Shown piece by piece: positions 1 to 11,137 of a DNA stretch of 64,000 bases; the stretch's first letter is position 1; the number at the start of each line of letters is the position of its first letter. This DNA is from Candidatus Pandoraea novymonadis (GTDB lineage: Bacteria; Pseudomonadota; Gammaproteobacteria; Burkholderiales; Burkholderiaceae): the NCBI RefSeq assembly GCF_003004665.1, contig NZ_MUHY01000001.1:1-64000 (forward strand), given 5' to 3'. The notes beneath the pieces are model-generated. The model did no database searches, was not told the DNA's origin, and saw only the letters and a program-made list of their open reading frames with translations. A program made the translations under genes and the position numbers.

Positions 1-54
1 ATTCTACGCCGATGATAGTGCGGATTCCCGTGTGAAAGTAGGTAATCGTCAGGC
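1..54 (+). rRNA. rrf: 5S ribosomal RNA, 3' end (partial)
   Basis: The first 54 bases match the 3' portion of betaproteobacterial 5S rRNA: the CCGATGATAGTG segment, GTGTGAAAGTAGGT, and the closing ATCGTCAGGC that pairs with the missing 5' end. The gene begins outside the window. It is followed at once by a terminator, as expected for the end of an rrn operon. The rest of the operon presumably lies upstream. The 3' boundary is placed by the acceptor helix and could be off by one or two bases. Confidence 0.9.
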
Positions 55-62
55 ACCAATTT

Positions 63-98
63 AAACCCCTTGCTACTTATGTGGCGAGGGGTTTTTTG
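63..98 (+). terminator. Intrinsic terminator of the rRNA operon
   Basis: An AAACCCCT / AGGGGTTT stem (63-70 with 87-94) closes a 16-base loop and runs into a T tract. It lies nine bases after the 5S 3' end, so it most likely ends rrn transcription. Confidence 0.8.
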
Positions 99-183
99 TT
101 TTAAAGCATATCGCGTAGCTGAAACCGTCTTTAAAGGCGGGCAAAAAATAAAATAATTTGAAAAATAAGTATAGGTGCTCAGT

Positions 184-212
184 CTTGAAATACCTATCTT
201 GCGTCCATATAA
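184..212 (+). promoter_or_regulatory. Sigma-32 (RpoH) heat-shock promoter of groESL
   Basis: CTTGAAA at 184-190 matches the RpoH -35 consensus, and CCATATAA at 205-212 matches the downstream half of the RpoH -10 element (CCCCATNT), 14 bases away. The predicted transcription start is near 219-221, about 100 bases before groES. No better sigma-70 promoter was seen here. Confidence 0.7.
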
Positions 213-222
213 TTATCCTTGG

Positions 223-242
223 TTGGCAGCACAGAGTGCTAA
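223..242 (+). promoter_or_regulatory. Degenerate CIRCE (HrcA operator) next to the groES transcription start
   Basis: GAGTGCTAA at 234-242 is a perfect right half of CIRCE (TTAGCACTC-N9-GAGTGCTAA). On the left only TTGGCA (223-228) survives, five bases away, so the left arm and spacer look shortened. The position just after the predicted sigma-32 start is where HrcA binds in relatives. Whether HrcA still binds is unknown. Confidence 0.5.
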
Positions 243-321
243 CACCCTCTGAATTTAGCGAGTGTACGATATTCGTACATTTTCGTTTTGGCTATCTTAT
301 TGAGAGAAAAAGGAGTTTGTA

Positions 322-612
322 ATGAACCTTCGTCCCTTGCATGATCGCGTGATCGTCAAGCGTTTGGACCAAGAAACGAAAACCGCTTCCGGTATTGTGA
401 TTCCTGATGCTGCTGCTGAAAAGCCTGATCAAGGTGAAATTCTGGCTGTTGGTCCAGGGAAGAAAGATGATCAAGGAAAAAACATTGCTGTCGACGTTAA
501 GATTGGCGATCGTGTTTTATTTGGTAAATATGCTGGTCAAGCTGTAAAAATTGATGGAAAGGAATTGCTGGTAATGCGTGAAGAAGACATCATGGCTGTT
601 GTCAATAAGTAA
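322..612 (+). CDS. groES: Co-chaperonin GroES
   Basis: This is the 10-kDa co-chaperonin, whose heptameric ring caps GroEL so that substrate proteins fold in the closed cytosolic cage. At 96 aa it is the standard length. The opening motif [11 protein letters not shown] (residues 4-14) is intact. The mobile loop, which contacts the GroEL apical domain, spans about residues 17-32 and includes GIVIP (24-28). The roof-loop and C-terminal beta strands (EEDIMAVV) are complete. The ATG has an AAGGAG ribosome-binding site seven bases upstream. groEL follows after 48 bases, so the two are a heat-shock operon driven by the sigma-32 promoter at 184-212. Confidence 0.97.
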   Translation: MNLRPLHDRVIVKRLDQETKTASGIVIPDAAAEKPDQGEILAVGPGKKDDQGKNIAVDVKIGDRVLFGKYAGQAVKIDGKELLVMREEDIMAVVNK

Positions 613-657
613 ATCTTGTTATTCTTCAATATTCCGTAAAAATATTTAAGGGGTTAA

Positions 658-2322
<1,665 letters not shown>

Positions 2323-2350
2323 GCTGTCTTTTAAAAGACTCTTTTCTATC

Positions 2351-2423
2351 CCGGGACCGTTTAAAACGTTCCCGGTGCCAAAAAAAACGGCAATCTTGCT
2401 TTTCGGCAATTTTGCCGTTTTTT
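2351..2423 (+). terminator. Terminator region after groEL with two hairpins
   Basis: A near-perfect GC-rich inverted repeat (2351-2362 with 2364-2375, one mismatch) comes first. It is followed by CGGCAA-TT-TTGCCG (2404-2417) running directly into a T tract. A further copy of the CGGCAA arm at 2388-2393 can pair with the same 3' arm. The second hairpin is a classical intrinsic terminator. Confidence 0.8.
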
Positions 2424-2661
2424 CGCTGTAAAGATCAATTGAAGAGATCGTGTTGTATCAAAGAAGAATATTAGTCTGCTATGAGTAAACGCTATAAAAT
2501 ATAAAAAAATTCAAGAAAGTAAGAAGAACGACAATAGAATTAATAGCCTACATGCGCCATCGTATATTTTCTGAAAATCTCCCTAGAGGTCCTATTACAT
2601 ACACTGCGCTACCTCTGCAATACTGCTCATTTGAATTTGGTTATATGCTTGTCACATGATT
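2424..2661. other. Spacer between groEL and the convergent hydrolase gene
   Basis: This is an AT-rich stretch between two convergent genes. Beyond the groEL terminator I see no gene, RNA or repeat here. Confidence 0.5.
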
Positions 2662-3753
2662 TCATGCATTAGATAGAAAGTTATCAAAATAGGTTAGTAC
2701 AGTCTCTGGCATCCATGTCATATCTCCAGGAAAGGGACTGGTCATAAATCCAACATGTCCACCTTGTTTTGGCTGGAGCAGCGTCACATGATTCCCTACC
2801 TCGCGAGGTTCAGGTAGGGCTGTCGCCGGTTGAAATGGATCATTGCGTGCATTTAGTAGGAGTGTTGGCACCGTAATTTCGCCCAAGACTGATTTACTCG
2901 ATGCTTTTTTATAATAATCTAATGCATCTTTAAAACCGTGTAGCGGAGCGGTCACCACATTATCGAATTCACTTAGATTGCGCGCTGAAAGCATGGCATA
3001 ACGGTCGAAAAGATTGGGATATTGCATCAGCTTCGCAAGCGATTTTTTCTTAAGGGTCTTGAGGAAGTTGTGTGTATAGAGCATATTAAAGCCACGAGAT
3101 AATGCATGGCCAACTGCGAGAAGATCAAGTGGTGCTGAAATCGCACAAGCGGCTTGGACGATCTTTGCGGCATCATTTTGACGTTCTCCAAGCCAGCGTA
3201 ATAAAAGATTGCCGCCTAGTGATATACCTGATGCTAAGATCGGGCCTTTAGTTTGTGTGTGCAGGCGCTGTAAGATCCAATTGGCTTCGGCACTATCGCC
3301 AGAGTGATAAAATCGTGGCGAGCGATTTAAAGTTCCACCACAACCCCGGAAGTGTGGAATTACACCGTTCCAACCACGTGCTATCACGGCCTGCATTAGC
3401 GTGCGAGCGTAATGACTGCTGGAGCTGCCTTCGAGACCGTGAAACATTACGACCAATGGGGTTTTTAATTCGAACTTAATTTGTATTCTCGATGTATTGT
3501 GTACCGGTTCTGGGTATGAGTTTTTCGGCAATAATATGGGTGACATTTGATTGTCTACATAATTGCTAGGCCTTATAAGCCAATCTACAGCAATTACATC
3601 ACCATCGGGTGTTTCCCATGATTCACGTAGAAAATCGATAGAGGGTCGGTGTCCGAATAAGGCGGGGTAGATTGTTTGGCTATGTCCGTCTGGTAGCCAG
3701 CATGGTGGACAGTAATTAGGGACTTTTGATGAGGGAAGCTCTACTACATTCAT
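2662..3753 (-). CDS. YheT-family alpha/beta hydrolase
   Basis: This 363-aa protein belongs to the YheT/UPF0017 (COG0429) branch of alpha/beta-hydrolases, a family of predicted esterases whose physiological substrate is not established. The N-terminal segment WLPDGHSQTIYP (19-30) is typical of the family. The oxyanion-hole segment is FHGLEG (104-109). The nucleophile elbow GISLGGN (176-182) places the catalytic Ser at 178, and Asp305 and His333 complete the likely triad. There is no signal peptide, so the protein is probably cytosolic. It stands alone on the minus strand, convergent with groEL, with long noncoding DNA upstream. The family assignment is strong and the specific reaction is unknown. 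Confidence 0.9.
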   Translation of the reverse strand: MNVVELPSSKVPNYCPPCWLPDGHSQTIYPALFGHRPSIDFLRESWETPDGDVIAVDWLIRPSNYVDNQMSPILLPKNSYPEPVHNTSRIQIKFELKTPLVVMFHGLEGSSSSHYARTLMQAVIARGWNGVIPHFRGCGGTLNRSPRFYHSGDSAEANWILQRLHTQTKGPILASGISLGGNLLLRWLGERQNDAAKIVQAACAISAPLDLLAVGHALSRGFNMLYTHNFLKTLKKKSLAKLMQYPNLFDRYAMLSARNLSEFDNVVTAPLHGFKDALDYYKKASSKSVLGEITVPTLLLNARNDPFQPATALPEPREVGNHVTLLQPKQGGHVGFMTSPFPGDMTWMPETVLTYFDNFLSNA

Positions 3754-4421
3754 GATCGTAAGTGTCCTGTCGAGTGTCTCAATGAGAGAGGAGAGGATGC
3801 CTCGATTAATTGGTGAGAGTTAAAACAAAGAGTGTTTTTATTTGAGTTGTTGAATGATCTAAAAAGCATGGAGTGATCTTTAGCATCAGGTCATCAAGAT
3901 ATTGTGAGTTTTCTTTAATATTTTGATGGTGGTTTGTGTATCAGTAAAGGAGCGACTAATTGTGTAAGTGCGGCAAAATGACTTGATGTCGTTTGCCTAT
4001 AGGTTTGAATTTCGTGGTGAGAAGAAATGCTACGGGTAGTAGGTCTAAATCAAGAGTAAAGCGTAAGATATTCTTTGTTTTTTGAGACTAACTGCAACAT
4101 GCTTTAATCGGTATTTCTAATACCCAGCAAGCTACAGAGACTTCTCTCAGCTTGGTAACTAATTCTTGAGAAAATCTTACGCCATTTATGGGATTCTATA
4201 TCGATGGAGTAATGTTTATGGATATATGTTCTAGGAAATAAAAAACCAAGCTTAGTATGTATGATTGTGTCGATGACTAGTCCCAGATCGAGATACTTTG
4301 GTGGTGTGGGTAAGCAGTGGTATATCCCGAGCTCATTCCCGACGCAACTGTACTGGAATTTTATACATTTTATTAAAAAATTTTAAAAACAGGTGTTATT
4401 TTCGATATTCACAACCAAATA
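3754..4421. other. Noncoding spacer (668 bp)
   Basis: No convincing open frame, tRNA or strong inverted repeat is visible. The promoter of the hydrolase gene should lie near its right-hand start. The length and AT-richness suggest eroded genes, but I could not recognise a residue of any particular one. Confidence 0.5.
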
Positions 4422-4622
4422 TCAATGTTGATGTTTCAAAATGGAGCCTTCTTTAAGACGATATCGGGTGCCGCAATATGGGCAGGAGGCCTCTCCATGT
4501 GTGATGTCAATAAATACGCGAGGATGACCACCCCACGTTTCTGTTTTGGGATTCGAGCAATACACAGGTAAATCTTCGATGCTGATTTCCACTACAGGTA
4601 AAAAAGTGCTCACTTCGTTCAT
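4422..4622 (-). CDS. Small zinc-finger protein (zf-CHCC family)
   Basis: This 66-aa protein matches the zf-CHCC family (PF10276), related to the zinc domain of the mitochondrial complex I subunit NDUFS6. The core is visible: Cys22, then HPRVFIDITHGEA with His33 and His42, then CPYCGTRYRL with Cys47 and Cys50, a plausible Zn site. The frame stays open upstream to a TTG at 4670. I place the start at the ATG at 4620-4622 because the family begins a few residues before the LPVYC motif. The gene sits just downstream of ilvE in the same orientation, the arrangement found in Burkholderia, so co-transcription is likely. Its role is not established. Confidence 0.85.
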   Translation of the reverse strand: MNEVSTFLPVVEISIEDLPVYCSNPKTETWGGHPRVFIDITHGEASCPYCGTRYRLKEGSILKHQH

Positions 4623-4703
4623 GAGGTTCTCAAAAAATAGAAAAGACTTCCTTCCATCTAGGTTTGCCAAAATGACATAGGCGGGTAGGGTGTTGTTTAT
4701 GGC

Positions 4704-5627
4704 CTATACTTTTGTGAGCCATCGCTGATATTTCTTGTTTTTTCCGGAGACAACATTGAAAAATTCGGTTTGTAGTTTTTCGGTAATCTCGCCACGTTGT
4801 CCTGTGCCAATGATGCGGTTGTCAAGCTCGCGGATTGGTGTTACTTCAGCGGCGGTACCAGTGAAAAAGGCTTCGTCGGCGGTATAAACTTCGTCTCGTG
4901 TAATACGTTTTTCAACCACTTCGATACCGGCATCTTTTGCGAGTGTAATTACGGTGTCTCGCGTAATTCCATCGAGACATGATGATAAATCAGGGGTGTA
5001 TAATCTGTTCTTATTGACCAAGAAGAAGTTTTCACCAGAGCCCTCTGAAACATAGCCATCGACGTCCAGAAGTAGAGCTTCGTCGTACCCATCCGTGGTG
5101 GCTTCTCGGTTAGCTAAGATTGAGTTCACGTACCAGCCGGATGCTTTCGCCCTCACCATCGAAACGTTGACATGGTGACGTGTAAATGAAGAGGTTTTTA
5201 CGCGGATACCACGGGTTATTCCCTCTTCACCTAAGTATGCCCCCCATGGCCAGGCGGCAATCGCTACATGGATTTTATTGCCTTTAGCTGATATGCCAAG
5301 TTTTTTGCTACCGATCCAAATGATTGGACGAATATAGCAGGATTTAAGATGGTTTCTGCGCACTACTTCGCATTGTGCGTTTAACAGTGTCTCAGCATTG
5401 AAAGGTACTTCCATCTGAAAAATTTTGGCTGAATTTAGTAAGCGCTGGGTGTGCTCCTCTAGTCGGAAAATTGCGGTTTCGCCCTTGTCCTCTTCATAGG
5501 CACGGACTCCTTCGAAGACGCCCATTCCATAGTGCAATGTATGAGTCAGGACGTGGATGTTAGCTTCTCGCCATTCAATAAATTTTCCATCCATCCAAAT
5601 TTTTCCGTCGTGATCAGCCATTGACAT
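4704..5627 (-). CDS. ilvE: Branched-chain amino acid aminotransferase
   Basis: This PLP-dependent class IV aminotransferase carries out the last step of valine, leucine and isoleucine synthesis, or the first step of their breakdown, with glutamate/2-oxoglutarate as partner. At 307 aa it is full length. The Schiff-base lysine is Lys161 in VRAKASGWY, and the class IV signature is seen at EGSGENFF (195-202) and LDGITRDT (218-225). HYGMGVFEGVRAY (32-44) is the usual N-terminal substrate-site segment. The zinc-finger gene follows downstream. If upstream ilv genes are missing elsewhere, the enzyme could finish host-derived keto acids, but that cannot be judged from this window. Confidence 0.96.
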   Translation of the reverse strand: MSMADHDGKIWMDGKFIEWREANIHVLTHTLHYGMGVFEGVRAYEEDKGETAIFRLEEHTQRLLNSAKIFQMEVPFNAETLLNAQCEVVRRNHLKSCYIRPIIWIGSKKLGISAKGNKIHVAIAAWPWGAYLGEEGITRGIRVKTSSFTRHHVNVSMVRAKASGWYVNSILANREATTDGYDEALLLDVDGYVSEGSGENFFLVNKNRLYTPDLSSCLDGITRDTVITLAKDAGIEVVEKRITRDEVYTADEAFFTGTAAEVTPIRELDNRIIGTGQRGEITEKLQTEFFNVVSGKNKKYQRWLTKV

Positions 5628-6019
5628 AATTTTCTCCAGAAGCGTGGCGAATGCCTAAAAAGCTTCTATTGTAAATCAATCGTCTCTATCTCGGAGTTCT
5701 GTCCTATACGATCTTAGAATGAATTTGGTTGAGCTGGATGATTTCATACATTTCTGAAAATAGCATTAGAGAGGTTACTACTAGAGCGAGTGTGAAGTAA
5801 TGAGATGTTTTTAAATTATCCTTTTGACGGGTTTTATCTTTCAATTGGGTTTTGTATATTCTAGGTTATATTTTTCATGTGGGGATCATGCTTTTATACG
5901 TTTGAAGATTTTTCTAAGTTTTCTGAGATAAAGGTGAATTTTCCCCGATGGGAAAAAATGTTTTGTTACACTTGATAAGTTAGAATAGCATTATTCAAAA
6001 CTTTCTTCCCCGGATATTA
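5628..6019. other. Divergent spacer between ilvE and pgk (392 bp)
   Basis: The spacer must hold promoters for both divergent genes. Apart from a possible sigma-70 site before pgk (5963-5991) I see no gene or repeat in it. Confidence 0.5.
5963..5991 (+). promoter_or_regulatory. Possible sigma-70 promoter of pgk
   Basis: TTGTTA (5963-5968) and TAGCAT (5986-5991) are 17 bases apart, each matching four of six consensus positions. They sit about 30 bases before the pgk ATG. This is a weak match and alternatives exist nearby. Confidence 0.35.
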
Positions 6020-7222
6020 ATGGCTTCCATTATCTCTCTCGCTGATTTGATTGCTCAAGGTAAGATCGCAGGCAAACGAGTTTTTATTCGTGCTGATTTG
6101 AATGTGCCACAAGACGATCAAGGACTTATTATGGAAGCTACACGTATTCGTGCTTCGCTTCCGGCTATTAATATGTGCTTGAAGGCAGGCGCTGCTGTGA
6201 TGGTTGCATCACATTTAGGTCGTCCAACTGAGACTGAAGGTGAGGTAAATCTAGTCGATTCTCTAATTCAGGTGGCGGTTCAGCTATCCGAATATCTCGG
6301 GCGAGAAGTTAGGTTGATTTCCCGTTGGGTCGACGGAGGTTTTGAGGTGGCACTTGGTGACGTGGTGCTGCTTGAGAACTGTCGCTTGAATCCTGGAGAA
6401 AAGAGAAACGATGATGTATTGGCCAGGAAAATTAGTGGATTGTGCGATGTTTATGTCAATGATGCTTTTGGTACCGCACATCGCGCTGAAGCGACGACGC
6501 ATGGCATCGCCAAGTATGCACCGATAGCTTGTGCAGGACCGTTACTGATGGCTGAGCTTGACGCGCTGGGTAAAACTATAGGACAGCCTGTGCGGCCGTT
6601 GATTGCTATCGTTGGGGGATCAAAAATATCAACCAAACTGACGGTCCTTAAATCATTAGCTGATAAGGTAGATCAGTTGATTGTTGGTGGCGGGATCGCC
6701 AACACATTTATGTTGGCAGCAGGTTTGCCGATTGGTAGGTCTTTGGTCGAAGTAAATCTTGTAGAGGATGCGAAGGCTATTATTCATGCCATGGAAGTTC
6801 GTGGTGCTTCGATACCAATTCCAGTTGATGTCGTGTGTGCAAAAAAAATCAGCCCAACAGCAGACGCGGTTGTCAAAGCCACCAATGATGTTGCTGAAGA
6901 CGATATGATCCTCGACATTGGGCCCGAAACAGCGGCGAAGCTGGCGAATCAATTGGAGCAGGCTGGTACGATTGTTTGGAATGGTCCAGTGGGCGTTTTC
7001 GAATTTGATCAATTTGGCCATGGAACGCAGGCTTTAGCTCGTGCAATTGTATCTACAAAAGCATTTTCGATTGCAGGTGGTGGTGATACTTTGTCTGCAA
7101 TTTCAAAGTACGGCATAGCTGATCGGGTGAACTATATTTCAACGGGGGGGGGTGCTTTCTTGGAATTTCTGGAAGGTAAAAAGCTTCCTGCTGTCCAAAT
7201 ATTAGAGCAGCGTGCGTACTAA
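6020..7222 (+). CDS. pgk: Phosphoglycerate kinase
   Basis: This enzyme transfers phosphate between 1,3-bisphosphoglycerate and ADP in glycolysis/gluconeogenesis in the cytosol. At 400 aa it is full length. Substrate-binding signatures are RADLNVP (24-30) and SHLGRP (64-69), and the nucleotide site near the C-terminus has GGGDTLSA. In Burkholderia pgk is followed by pyk and fba. Here fba is still downstream on the same strand but after 1.1 kb of noncoding DNA. Together with fba and tpiA in this window, the middle of the glycolytic pathway is preserved. Confidence 0.97.
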   Translation: MASIISLADLIAQGKIAGKRVFIRADLNVPQDDQGLIMEATRIRASLPAINMCLKAGAAVMVASHLGRPTETEGEVNLVDSLIQVAVQLSEYLGREVRLISRWVDGGFEVALGDVVLLENCRLNPGEKRNDDVLARKISGLCDVYVNDAFGTAHRAEATTHGIAKYAPIACAGPLLMAELDALGKTIGQPVRPLIAIVGGSKISTKLTVLKSLADKVDQLIVGGGIANTFMLAAGLPIGRSLVEVNLVEDAKAIIHAMEVRGASIPIPVDVVCAKKISPTADAVVKATNDVAEDDMILDIGPETAAKLANQLEQAGTIVWNGPVGVFEFDQFGHGTQALARAIVSTKAFSIAGGGDTLSAISKYGIADRVNYISTGGGAFLEFLEGKKLPAVQILEQRAY

Positions 7223-8330
7223 TTTTTTATTACATGTTTTTTCAACAACATGTTGTTCAGAGAATGTAATGTAGTTATTTTTCAATGAATAGGTTGGCGT
7301 GTATTTTGAAGCAAGTCAAGATCGATATGCCTATTAAAGAGAATGGTTGCCGAAAATAAGACTTTAGTGGTATGTCTTTTATCGCAAAGTGAAAGTTAAT
7401 TGAGAGATGTTGTAAGCCTTGTGATGGTAGAATGTTGCCGGGGGAACTTTGTATCGTCTGGTTTTTTGCAACGAGGTTATATTTTACAGAGAAGCACGGT
7501 CAAATAAATAAGAAATTGAACTCCTTTAGCTGGCTAAATTTCCCATTTAGCACCGAGCGACGATGTTTTCTCCTGACATACAGAGGTTATTTGAATTTTT
7601 AAGGCAAGAAAGAGTCGCTCTTATTAAGTTTTTGGATAAGAGCTGCGTCGAACTAATATAGTAGACCAAAATACTGTATGGGTTGGCATGAATCTTTTTG
7701 CTTCTTGAAATCAAGAATTTTTTATTGGTTGGTCGCTGTTATTTACAGCATTGAGATCGTTGATTTATATAAATACGAACTTATCCGATTCTCAGCTATT
7801 GCATTGTCCTAATACTGTGTCATTGCGTGGAGAGAATCGATCATTTTCTCACTCCCCAAAGGATCCCCTATCCATATCTCTGAATGGAAAAACATCAAAT
7901 CGATGTTTAGAAGTCCATCTGTAAAATGAAATATGGGTAGATATAATTTTAAGTATTTTTATGAAACGATTATCTTTTGTATAGTATTTTCTTCATGGCA
8001 TTTTTGCCTATAAGTCGAAAAATGGAGGTGTACTCAAACGTGAAGTACGATAGATACACATCTAGATTTTTTAGTTATGCTGAAAGAAAAATACCTAAAC
8101 AAGACTGAATTAATTGTTACTTGTAGAAGTATAAATATTATCGACTACCTGTCGTGGATTCCTAGATCACCGCCGCCAACATATTCAAAATTATCTAAGT
8201 GATCTGACTGGCCTGACGGAACGTCCAGGGGGTGTGGTGATACTTCTGCCCCTGATCTGAGCTCTGCACTTTAGAATGTGGGATGGTCTATTTTTTATAA
8301 AATGTTTTAATTAACTCAGAGGAGAACGAT
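7223..8330. other. Noncoding gap at the position of pyk (1.1 kb)
   Basis: No open frame of note is present on either strand. In Burkholderia this position between pgk and fba holds the pyruvate kinase gene (about 1.4 kb). I looked for pyruvate kinase N-terminal and active-site motifs and found none, so if this is a relic it is very degraded. A 14-bp palindrome (7244-7257) lies just after pgk. The last 50 bases before fba hold its ribosome-binding site GAGGAGA. Confidence 0.6.
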
Positions 8331-9395
8331 ATGCCCTTAGTATCGATGCGACAGTTGCTGGACCATGCAGCTGAAAATGGCTACGGCTTGCCAGCTTTTA
8401 ACGTCAATAACCTGGAGCAGGTGTCGGCGATTATGTCTGCAGCAGAGGAAGTAGGTGCGCCCGTTATTATGCAGGCATCAGCTGGTGCACGTAAATATGC
8501 TGGGGAAGCCTTTCTACGCCATTTAATTGAAGCGGCTGTCGAAGCCTATCCTCATATTCCGGTGGTGATGCACCAAGATCATGGGCAATCACCAGCTGTG
8601 TGTATGGCAGGTATCAAGAGCGGTTTTACCAGTGTCATGATGGATGGTTCCCTGAAAGAAGATGGTAAATCCGTGGCTAGTTATGAGTATAACGTCGCGG
8701 TTTCGCAGAAAGTGGTCGAGTTTTCGCATGCTATTGGTGTGACTGTTGAAGCGGAACTAGGTATTCTGGGCTCGCTGGAAACGATGACGGGTGATAAGGA
8801 GGATGGGCATGGTGCTGATGGCAAGATGACGCGAGAGCAATTGCTTACGGATCCAGATCAGGCGGCTGACTTTGTAAAACTGACTCAATGCGATGCATTG
8901 GCTATTGCTATTGGCACCTCGCATGGCGCTTATAAATTTAGCCGTAAACCGACGGGTGACATTCTTGCTATTGAGCGCATTAAGGAAATCCATCGTCGGA
9001 TTCCGAATACGCATTTGGTGATGCATGGTTCATCTTCCGTGCCTCAAGAGCTATTGGAAGAAATTCGCCACTTTGGTGGTGATATGAAGGAAACTTATGG
9101 GGTTCCAGTTGAAGAAATTCAGGAAGGTATTAAGTATGGAGTCCGAAAGATCAACATCGATACGGACATCCGTTTGGCGATGACTGCTGCAATCCGTCGC
9201 TACTTGTTTGAAAATCCGAGTAAGTTTGACCCGCGTGATTATATGAAGCCAGCTCGTGAAGCTGCTAAGCAAGTCTGCCGGACACGTTATTTAGCGTTTG
9301 GCTGCGAAGGGCAGGCAGAGAAAATTAAGCCAATATCGTTGGAAAAGATTGCTGAGAAATATAAGAAGAGTGAATTGTCCCAAGTTGTTCAGTAA
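8331..9395 (+). CDS. fba: Class II fructose-bisphosphate aldolase
   Basis: This Zn-dependent aldolase interconverts fructose 1,6-bisphosphate with dihydroxyacetone phosphate and glyceraldehyde 3-phosphate. At 354 aa it is full length for the class II type found in Burkholderia (Calvin-cycle subtype). The HQDHG motif (81-85) supplies the catalytic Asp83 and zinc ligand His84. Further ligands are expected at His198 (GTSHGAYK) and His232 (MHGSSS). A strong GAGGAGA ribosome-binding site precedes the ATG. It works with tpiA (about 60.9 kb) and pgk (6.0 kb) of this window. purC follows after 172 bases. Confidence 0.97.
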   Translation: MPLVSMRQLLDHAAENGYGLPAFNVNNLEQVSAIMSAAEEVGAPVIMQASAGARKYAGEAFLRHLIEAAVEAYPHIPVVMHQDHGQSPAVCMAGIKSGFTSVMMDGSLKEDGKSVASYEYNVAVSQKVVEFSHAIGVTVEAELGILGSLETMTGDKEDGHGADGKMTREQLLTDPDQAADFVKLTQCDALAIAIGTSHGAYKFSRKPTGDILAIERIKEIHRRIPNTHLVMHGSSSVPQELLEEIRHFGGDMKETYGVPVEEIQEGIKYGVRKINIDTDIRLAMTAAIRRYLFENPSKFDPRDYMKPAREAAKQVCRTRYLAFGCEGQAEKIKPISLEKIAEKYKKSELSQVVQ

Positions 9396-9567
9396 GCTAT
9401 GCACTTGCTTTTTTTGAGAGTTTTATATATTAGTGTGTCGACGGTACTTTTTGCTATTTTACGTTAATAGCATACTTGCTTTGGATGATTCTTGCTAACA
9501 CCACTGAAGTGTTTTCGGAGAGACTTTTTTTTGTGTGTAGTGCCTTGGTTCACAAGCGTATAATCCG

Positions 9568-10497
9568 ATGTTTAGGCCTATATCGACGAGTTTGACTGTG
9601 ACTATCCTTTCGTATGCACTCCCTACTTTGTACGAATCTTCTCTCAAAAGTTTGCCGTTGCTCTCGCGCGGTAAGGTGCGTGACAACTATGCTGTCGGCG
9701 ATGACAAACTTTTGATCTTGACGACAGATCGACTGTCGGCGTTTGACGTCATTATGGATGTGCCGATTCCCGGCAAGGGTTGCGTACTCAATCAAATGTC
9801 TAACTTTTGGTTTAATAAACTTGCGCATGTGGTGCCGAATCACTTGACAGAACTGGTGCCGGAATCAGTGGTTTCTGAGGATGAAGTCATGCAGGTGGTG
9901 GGCCGTGGAGTTGTAGTAAAGCGTTTAAAACCTATTCTTGTAGAAGCTGTAGTTCGCGGTTATCTAGCAGGTAGCGGGTGGAACGATTATCTATTAACGA
10001 GCTCTGTATGTGGGATACTTCTGCCAGGTGGTCTGCGGAACGCGCAAAAATTGAAGGCACCAATTTTTACTCCAGCAGCCAAAGCTGAGCTCGGACAGCA
10101 TGACGAGAATATCTCGTTTGAAGAGATGTGTGAACGAATTGGTCCTAAATTGGCTGAACGTATTCGTGACATTAGTATCTGCTTGTATGAGGAAGCAGCT
10201 GATTTTGCTGCTAGGCGTGGAATTATTGTTGCTGATACCAAATTCGAATTTGGTTTGGATGACAATGGAGCACTCCATCTTATGGATGAAGTCTTGACGG
10301 CTGATTCGTCACGTTTCTGGGCTGCTGATTTGTATGCTGTTGGTACTAATCCCCCTTCGTTTGATAAGCAGTTTGTACGTGATTGGCTCGAGACTCAAGT
10401 GTGGGACAAAACACCACCTGCTCCAATGTTGCCAGATGAGGTGATCCAGAAAACAGCGGACAAATATCGTGAGGCGCTTGAGCGGCTCACAGGGTAG
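9568..10497 (+). CDS. purC: SAICAR synthase (phosphoribosylaminoimidazole-succinocarboxamide synthase)
   Basis: PurC joins aspartate to CAIR with ATP in de novo purine synthesis. The SAICAR synthase core starts at [13 protein letters not shown] and carries [10 protein letters not shown], the ATP-site segment [26 protein letters not shown] and DTKFEFGL. Relatives begin right at the TLYES segment, about 17 residues after the first ATG used here. No ATG lies at that point in frame, so either the N-terminus is extended or translation starts at the in-frame GTG (9598) or a TTG. purE follows 23 bases downstream and purK after it, which gives a purine gene cluster. Confidence 0.95.
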   Translation: MFRPISTSLTVTILSYALPTLYESSLKSLPLLSRGKVRDNYAVGDDKLLILTTDRLSAFDVIMDVPIPGKGCVLNQMSNFWFNKLAHVVPNHLTELVPESVVSEDEVMQVVGRGVVVKRLKPILVEAVVRGYLAGSGWNDYLLTSSVCGILLPGGLRNAQKLKAPIFTPAAKAELGQHDENISFEEMCERIGPKLAERIRDISICLYEEAADFAARRGIIVADTKFEFGLDDNGALHLMDEVLTADSSRFWAADLYAVGTNPPSFDKQFVRDWLETQVWDKTPPAPMLPDEVIQKTADKYREALERLTG

Positions 10498-10520
10498 GTG
10501 GATGTCATAGTCGGTGAAAA

Positions 10521-11033
10521 ATGATGAAAGATGATCAGTTGCAACAGGTTGTGCAAGTGGGGGTTGTGATGGGGTCTGACTCGGATTGGCATGTGATGCG
10601 GCATGCTGTGGAGATCCTCCGTGAGTTTGACGTGGGCTTTGAATCCCAAGTACTTTCAGCGCATCGGATGCCTGATGACATGTTTCATTATGCTGAAACA
10701 GCCCGTGAGCGTGGCTTGGTTGTGATCATTGCTGGTGCGGGGGGTGCTGCACACTTGCCGGGTATGATCTCTGCCAAGACAATTGTTCCAGTACTTGGTG
10801 TTCCGATACCGACCAAATATCTACGTGGTCAAGATTCACTCCATTCTATTGTGCAAATGCCTAAGGGCATCCCGGTGGGAACATTTGCTATCGGTGAAGC
10901 AGGTGCTGCAAATGCAGCGCTATTTGCTGTCGCGATGTTGTCAATAGATGACGCGATATTGTCCCATAAGCTCACGACTTTTCGCGTAAAGCAAAGAGAC
11001 GCAGCACGCTTGATGATTTTGCCAAATGACTAA
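10521..11033 (+). CDS. purE: N5-carboxyaminoimidazole ribonucleotide mutase
   Basis: Class I PurE moves the carboxyl group of N5-CAIR to C4 to give CAIR, the step between PurK and PurC. The 170-aa protein has the family motifs GSDSDW (18-23), SAHRMPD with the catalytic His, and the glycine-rich [12 protein letters not shown]. It is complete. It lies between purC and purK on the same strand and is very likely co-transcribed with them. Two ATG codons stand in tandem at the start; either gives the same product apart from one residue. Confidence 0.97.
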   Translation: MMKDDQLQQVVQVGVVMGSDSDWHVMRHAVEILREFDVGFESQVLSAHRMPDDMFHYAETARERGLVVIIAGAGGAAHLPGMISAKTIVPVLGVPIPTKYLRGQDSLHSIVQMPKGIPVGTFAIGEAGAANAALFAVAMLSIDDAILSHKLTTFRVKQRDAARLMILPND

Positions 11034-11137
11034 TATTGCCTTGTGTCATTTTTATATTAATGAGTTGATGCTCACGGGTCTGGAATGATTTTCGAGCTAT
11101 TAGCCCATGCGTTATCGGTCATCCCTTCTCATAATAA

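Noticed and set aside
7223-8330. Recognisable pyruvate kinase pseudogene
   Set aside because: I searched by eye for the N-terminal TKIVATIGP-type and active-site motifs on both strands and found none, so I report only a gap.
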